Assembly: GCF_030272615.1 (NCBI RefSeq)
Contig: NC_081406.1
Coordinates: forward strand, 262,786,624-262,850,623
From: Cryptomeria japonica
Lineage: Eukaryota; Streptophyta; Pinopsida; Cupressales; Cupressaceae
Direction of reading: 5' to 3'
Length of the DNA: 64,000 bases
Position 1 is the stretch's first letter. Each line of letters starts with the position of its first letter. The notes beneath the pieces are model-generated. The model saw only the letters and a list, made by a program, of their open reading frames with translations. It searched no databases and was not told the origin of the DNA. A program made the translations under genes and the position numbers. This document shows positions 58,634 to 64,000 of this stretch, piece by piece.

Positions 58634-59975
58634 TGTTAGTCCCAATCGGTGCTGAGAGGGGAGGGGTGAATCGACACTTTACCGGTTTTACTCAATTAAA
58701 ACTTTTAACTTAAGTTTTCACTAACTTAACATTCATCAATAGAAATAATTACTGTAGAAGAATATCCATGCATGAAAAGATACATAGTGACACCAAGATT
58801 TATCTCATGGAAACGCAAATGGGAGAAAACAACGGTGTGAGTAGAAACTCACAAAATTTGTGCTCTTCTGGAGTAAGCCTGGTGAGGAGCCATCCCTATT
58901 AGGAGATTACAAAGACATTATTAGGTGCCACTCAGTTAAGGGATTTTGATTAAGGCCTGTCAGTGCCTTTTACCCTGTTAAAGGTAGCCTTGTTAAAGGT
59001 CTTAGCATCATCAATTAAGATGACACCCGGTTAAGGGATTTTTACAATGGGACCTGTTAAAATCCACCCTATTAAGGGATTTTAGTTGCAATGGTTAGAA
59101 AGAACCAGAAGGATGATCTGCTAGAGTGGCTACTGATAGCTTGACCATATCACACTGAAAATCATATTATATTTGCATCGATTGTGTCTGCTCTGCACAA
59201 CACTAATTTCCTGAATATACCTTTGGCTTTGCACTCTGCCAATTTACGGATCCTCGGATCTACACTCTGTTGGTCATCTATCACTCAGCTCTGCACTTTG
59301 TCGGTCCTCTATCACTCAGCTCTGCACTATGTCGGTCCTCTGTCACTTAGCTCTACACTCTGTTTTACTCCCCCTGTGTTCACTTTCACATATGTCTTTA
59401 CACATGAACAACAAACTCATCAAAATGAATTATGTGAATTTATTACCCTTTGGATTTGTCACCAACTTTCCCTCCAAAACATCAGATTCAAAAAAAATTT
59501 ACCGCACCATAAATCATGCTCCAAAAATCATTCCAGGAATCTCTGTCAAAATAGTTGTTCATGCCAATAAGTCCACTGGTTGACTAGAGAAGACTGTCAG
59601 TTTAACTGGATGTTACCTGAATGTTACCAAGTTTGTTGGTTTCAAACTCTATCGGTGTATGGATCAAAATCTACCTAGTTGATTACCTCATGTATACCGA
59701 TCTATTTATTGCTTAGTCGATTGACCTCTTTTGTGTCAATCTACTCACTACTTGTCAGTTGACCTCCTATGTACCGGTTTACTCACTGCTTGTCGGTTGA
59801 CCTCATGTGTGCCGGTCTACTCAATGCTTTCCTTGTCTACACATTTCTTAACTGGTTAACCTCTATATACCGCTCTACTTACTGCTAATAGACTATGAAG
59901 CCTTAGAAGATGATATTGCCAACAATGACAACCATATCATTCATCGATCATACAAAATACACTAGAATGCCAACA
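58634..59975 (-). mobile_element. 5' LTR of element D (left arm of inverted pair)
   Basis: 1342 bp, TGTTAGTCCC ... ATGCCAACA. It carries the family blocks GAGGGGAGGGGTGAATC and ATGGAAACGCAAATGGGAGAAA, an array of CCNGTTAAGGGATTT-like words at 58860-59090, and the TCGGTTGACCTC minisatellite. Its last ~145 bp match 18405-18553. The remainder reappears inverted at 59978-61170. Confidence 0.85.
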
Positions 59976-59977
59976 AA

Positions 59978-61170
59978 GCAGTGAGTAGACTGGCACACAG
60001 GAGGTCAACTGACAAGCAGTGAGTAGACCGGCACACGGGAGGTCAACCGAAAAGTAGTGAGTAGACCAGCACAAAAGAGGTCAATCGGATAAGCAGTGAA
60101 CAGATCGATATATAGAAGGTAATTGGCTAGGTAGATTTTGATCGGTACACTAGCAGAGTCTGAAACTAACAGACTTGGTAATGTTTAGTTAACATCCAGT
60201 TAAACTGACAGTCTTCTCTAGTCAACTAGCAGACTTATCAGCATGAATGACTGTTTTGACAGAGATTCCTAGAATGATTTTTGGAGAGTGATTTATGGCG
60301 CGGTAATAGAATTTTGAATCTAATGTTTTGGAGGGAAAGTTGGTGACAGATCCAAAGAGTAATAAATTCACATTATTCATTTTGATGAAGTTGTTGTTCA
60401 TGTGTAAAGACATATGTGAAAGTGAACACAAAGGGAGTAGAACAGAGTGTAGAGCCGAGTGACAGAGGATCGACAGAGTGTAGAGCTAAGTGGCAGAGGA
60501 CTGACAGAGTGCAAAGCCGAGTGACAGAGGACCGGCAGACTGTAGATTTGAGAGTCAGTAAATTGGCAGAGTGCGGAGCCAAAGGTATATTTAGGAAACT
60601 AATGTTGTGTAGAGTAGACACAACCAATGCAGATATAGTATGATTTTCAGTGTGATCTGATCAAGCTATCAGTAGCCACTCTAGAAAATCATCCTTTTGT
60701 TTCTTTCTAACCATTGCAACTAAAATCCCTTAATAGGGTGGACTTTAATAGGTCTCATTGTAAAAATCCCTTAACTGGGTGTCATCTTAATTAATGATGC
60801 TAAGACCTTTAACAAGGCTACCTTTAACAGGGTAAAGGCACTGACAAGCCTTAATCAAAATCCCTTAACTGGGTGGCACCTTATAGTGTCTTTGTAATCT
60901 CCTAATAGGGATGGCTCCTTGCTAGGTGTACTCCAAAAGAGTACAAATTTTGTGCATTTCTACTCACACCGTGGTTTTCTCCCATTTGGGTTTCCATGAG
61001 AAACATCTTGGTGTCACTGTGTATCTTTTCATGCATGCATATTCTTCTACAATAATTATTTATATTGATGAATGTTAAGTTAGTGCAAACTTAAGTTCAA
61101 AGTTTTAATTGAGTAAAACATGTAAAGTGTTGATTCACCCCTCTCCTATCGCCACCGGTTGGGACTAACA
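59978..61170 (+). mobile_element. Inverted partial copy of the D-type LTR
   Basis: Reverse complement of 58634-59830 over about 1.19 kb (roughly 90% by eye), ending GGGACTAACA at 61170. It lacks the ~145 bp at its start and has no primer site after it. What follows (CCATTCTAGATC) is copia B sequence beginning exactly at the B gag start codon. Confidence 0.85.
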
Positions 61171-61635
61171 CCATTCTAGATCTACCTCAAGAGGTTAAGC
61201 TTTCCAAGGAGGAACCTTTCTCTAATACCAATTTTTGAACCCACAATAGGATAGAGAGGGAGGGGTGAATCAGTCTAGAACTTCAAAACAAATAAATTAT
61301 AAATAACATCTAACCTTTCTACAACAATACTAAAAACACATCAACCATTAACACATGAACACCGTATTTACGTGGAAAACCCAAACAAGGAAAAACTACT
61401 GTGAGAATCAAACTCACAAAATGAATAAAAATGATTACAATATTTTAGGCTAATTGTCAAGGAGAAACAACCCATGATGGACTTGCAAGCTAAGGCACGC
61501 TACCTTAGGCAAGATACATGGACTTGCACAACTGAGGCACATTGCTTCAGGGAAAGATACAAAATGGTGTTAAAGGAATCACTATTATTTAGCAACATAA
61601 GAAATAGCATAACTAATATGAGAATGATCTTCTAA
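61171..61635 (-). mobile_element. Second copia B fragment: gag start, primer site, LTR part
   Basis: 61171-61420 repeats 18037-18286 with about 13 differences. It comprises the ATG of gag, the leader, the primer site (61220-61230, TGGTATTAGAG) and the LTR start at 61236 with the GAGAGGGAGGGGTGAATCAG and ACGTGGAAAACCC blocks. It continues to about 61635, where another LTR begins, so its right part is missing or displaced. Confidence 0.75.
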
Positions 61636-62781
61636 TGAATACTAAGAGGGGGGGTGAATTAGTATGCCAAAAATATTTGCACTTAAACACTTTACAAGAC
61701 TGATAGTAAACCGGTAAAACAGTTTAGCAGACAAACCGGTTAGCACACATGCAAACCAAATAGCAAATACTGTATTCACCCACAAAAGCACAAACACCAT
61801 AACACATGAGATTTTGATGTGGAAACCCAAATGAGAAAAACCACTTTGAGATGGAACTCACAAGTAACTATCTACAGAATAGGAACCAAATCGGTTAAGG
61901 TCAGACCAGTTAAGGTCTTACAATGTTCTTTACTAGAACAGATCCTGTTAGGAATCTCAATCTATGTTAGGAGATAAGTCTGATTAAAGACTACGTTGCT
62001 AGAGGTTTTTAGATCCACAGATGTGAGCCACCTTTTTAGAGGATTTACAAAAGGCTTTTGGGCCTACCCGGTTAAGGGCTACAGACTTGTCAAAGATGTG
62101 AGTAATCAACAAGTGTTTAATCTAGCTAGTAGCACAGACTGCTTGGTTAGATCCTTGATAGCTTGTTCTTAATGCACTCCAGCATTACTTCAGTCTTCTA
62201 CACATTAATATTCTCTTCAACTCCTCAACCACCTTAAACCCTAGCAACAACATAAACTTTCGCTACAGCCACGTCAACAACCTAAAACCCTAGACATGAT
62301 GTCCTTATAAAGGAATCTGATTTCATGTAGGTCCAATAGGATTACATTACAATTTCCTAGGTTCAATGAGCCTGGACATACTTGGTAACACGACATAAAA
62401 AGCACCTTTAAAGTGTTGGCACCGTCAAACAATCGGTGGATGGTAACTCATCACAAAATATTGGCTGGTAACTCATCACAGAGTATTACCGGTTCATACA
62501 AAATGTCGGTTGTCGGTTTGACAAAAATGAAGACTGGTAAAAATGTGTTATGCCGCTTTAATCCCTCGTACCGCTTGGGATCCATGAACCGCTTGGGGTC
62601 AACATGCCGCTTTAGACCGAGAAACATATTCTGCAAAACACCAATAGTCTAAAGACTATAATACAACATACCAGTTGGAACAAATACCGGTTATGCTCTA
62701 ACTCATACATATAAAGGGGATCTCAAAGCAAGTGTGTGTCCATCAATGACAATCACAACATAAACATTAAAAATACCAATA
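61636..62781 (-). mobile_element. 3' LTR of a SIRE-like element running off the right edge
   Basis: Starts TGAATACTAAGAGGGGGGGTG, with the GATGTGGAAACCC ... AAAAACCACTTTGAGA block at 61816-61853 and many CCNGTTAAGG-like words at 61880-62080. It ends near ATACCAATA before a clear polypurine tract. Similar in organisation to 1805-2903, possibly the same subfamily. Confidence 0.7.
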
Positions 62782-62796
62782 ATCTCCCCCTTTGGC
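62782..62796 (-). promoter_or_regulatory. Polypurine tract of the right-edge element
   Basis: Minus strand CCAAAGGGGGAGAT, embedded in TTTGGCATTGATGGCAA (plus sense), the typical SIRE-like form. Confidence 0.8.
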
Positions 62797-63207
62797 ATTG
62801 ATGGCAACACTTAGGAAAATAAAATTTTGACATCTAAGTGTTTTACAACAAAATCATGCCATTAGAAAAATTGATCCCCCTAAGCATATACACTATCCCT
62901 TTGGAAATACAATGTATACCAATTTTGCATAAAGAGCATAAACATTGAGATATTCAGAGCATATATCAAAATTTTGATTACCAGATACTTCTCCCAAATA
63001 GAATTCTTCTCCCCGTTTGCCAACAATGACAAAGTACAGCTGAACAACCATGTTTTCATTTTATATTAAAATAATAAAACTTTATGACAATAAGGAATAA
63101 TACTTGTCAAAAATAGATTTAAAGTCCTGCAAGAATTGTTTCATTGACAAAGACCAGGACTCAAGTAGGGAGGTGGCTACTTCTTTCTCTAACTGCATCT
63201 AGGAGAC

Positions 63208-64000
63208 CTATTCTTCCATGGCATCAATTGTGCTCATCTCTTGTGTAACTGTTAAGGCATCCAGGTTTAGATAGTACTTCTGAAGAATTTGCAATCGTGG
63301 AAGTAGAACCAGTTGTAGCTCCTGCAAATCTCTAGACTGGGTGTTGATCTCTTGCTCCATTTTTGCTGACTGGATGTGAAATTGGTGAATGGTTTTCCCA
63401 TAAGTTGTAAAGGAATCATAAGGTGGCTTGAATGTGCTCATGTAGGACTGCAAGTCCATTTGAAGCTTTTGCTTCTGAGCTAGCACATCATCATAGAATA
63501 GATGGGGTTGGCAGATCTTGCTGAGTAGCATATTCCCTTCATCCAGAGAGTCCCTTATATCCTTTTGTTCTTTCTTCAGTTCAGACCGGAGCTCATTCAA
63601 CTTCTTAACTAGAGCTATATTAAGAGCTTTTTGATGCTCCTTCTTGACATTTGCCTCCACTGCCTCTTCTAGACTCTGCACCTGATCATCCACTACTGTG
63701 CATAGGAGTTTTAGTTTGGCTAGTGATGATTCAGTGTTGGGAAGGTTAGTACCGGGTATCAAACCAGTAAGAGTGTCCACAGCCACTTGAATTACATCCT
63801 ACTCCATCTTCCTCTGTATGTTTTCAAGTCTTTCTTGGGCAACTTTGATGCTCTACATCAACTCTGTTTCACTTGCAGATTGGAGCTCGATAGGACTGGT
63901 GAGGTCGGCCAGTTTGGCTTGACTACCGGTTGCCTTCGGAGTCTCCATCTGGGTGCTCTTTGTCACTTCTCCTTCCTTGTCCACTTCAGCTTTCTTCTTC
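63208..64000 (-). pseudogene. SIRE-like ORF2 C-terminal coiled-coil region (continues past edge)
   Basis: A 192-codon open stretch (63786-63208) with strong heptad character: AKLKLLCTVVDDQVQSLEEA, ALVKKLNELRSELKKEQKD, QSAKMEQEINTQSRDLQELQ. It ends 410 bp before the polypurine tract. Upstream, in the same phase, the frame runs to the window edge through a Lys/Glu/Thr-rich part (VDKEGEVTKSTQMETPKAT) with stops near 63803 and 63857. It is the counterpart of 18684-19169 in element D, although the sequences have drifted far apart. Function unknown. Confidence 0.6.

Overview
This window is nuclear DNA from a plant with a large, retrotransposon-filled genome. Nearly all of the 64 kb can be read as LTR retrotransposons, most on the minus strand, inserted into one another. 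I found no intact host gene, rRNA or tRNA gene. The mix (a Tat/Ogre-like Ty3/gypsy element with 4.75-kb LTRs, several SIRE/Maximus-like Ty1/copia elements, gag-only gypsy derivatives) suggests a gymnosperm or another giant plant genome. That placement is inference; the sequence alone does not name the species.

Layout. 1-2.9 kb: 5' end (gag, primer binding site, LTR) of a SIRE-like copia element that leaves the window on the left. 3.4-4.6 kb: another SIRE-like LTR. 4.6-8.8 kb: no recognisable gene. 8.8-11.5 kb: an LTR with a tRNA-iMet-type primer site, followed at once by a broken, intronless PDS5-like cohesin-regulator sequence, as if a host gene had been captured. 11.5-18.3 kb: a degenerate copia element (integrase, protease, gag) split by a probable 3.8-kb solo LTR that carries a six-unit palindrome array. 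18.3-61.2 kb: a SIRE-like element 'D' (gag plus a coiled-coil ORF2, no pol) opened by two large insertions. Insertion one (20144-43507, target duplication CCATC) is the Tat-like gypsy element; each LTR holds a ~965-codon reading frame, and a gag-only element with a tRNA-Trp primer site (24898-32698, duplication GACAC) sits in its left LTR. Insertion two (46229-57688, duplication ACTAC) is a very young gypsy derivative with one open 1367-codon frame that joins gag-protease directly to the integrase C-terminus; it also carries an antisense fragment of a host plant-mobile-domain gene. 58.6-61.2 kb: two copies of the D-type LTR head to head, a ~1.2-kb inverted repeat. 61.2-64 kb: a copia LTR fragment, then the 3' LTR and ORF2 of one more SIRE-like element running off the right edge.

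How the parts relate. The nesting gives a time order: copia B and D elements first, then the Tat-like element inside D's ORF2, then the tRNA-Trp element inside a Tat LTR (its LTRs differ by ~2.4% by eye). The ACTAC element inside D's gag is youngest (about 3 differences in 804 bp of LTR). Several elements lack reverse transcriptase or integrase and would need enzymes from autonomous relatives. The most unusual items are the ORF inside the giant LTRs, the host-derived PDS5-like and plant-mobile-domain pieces in retrotransposon contexts, an archaeal-type RNase H placed before the reverse transcriptase, and the inverted LTR pair.
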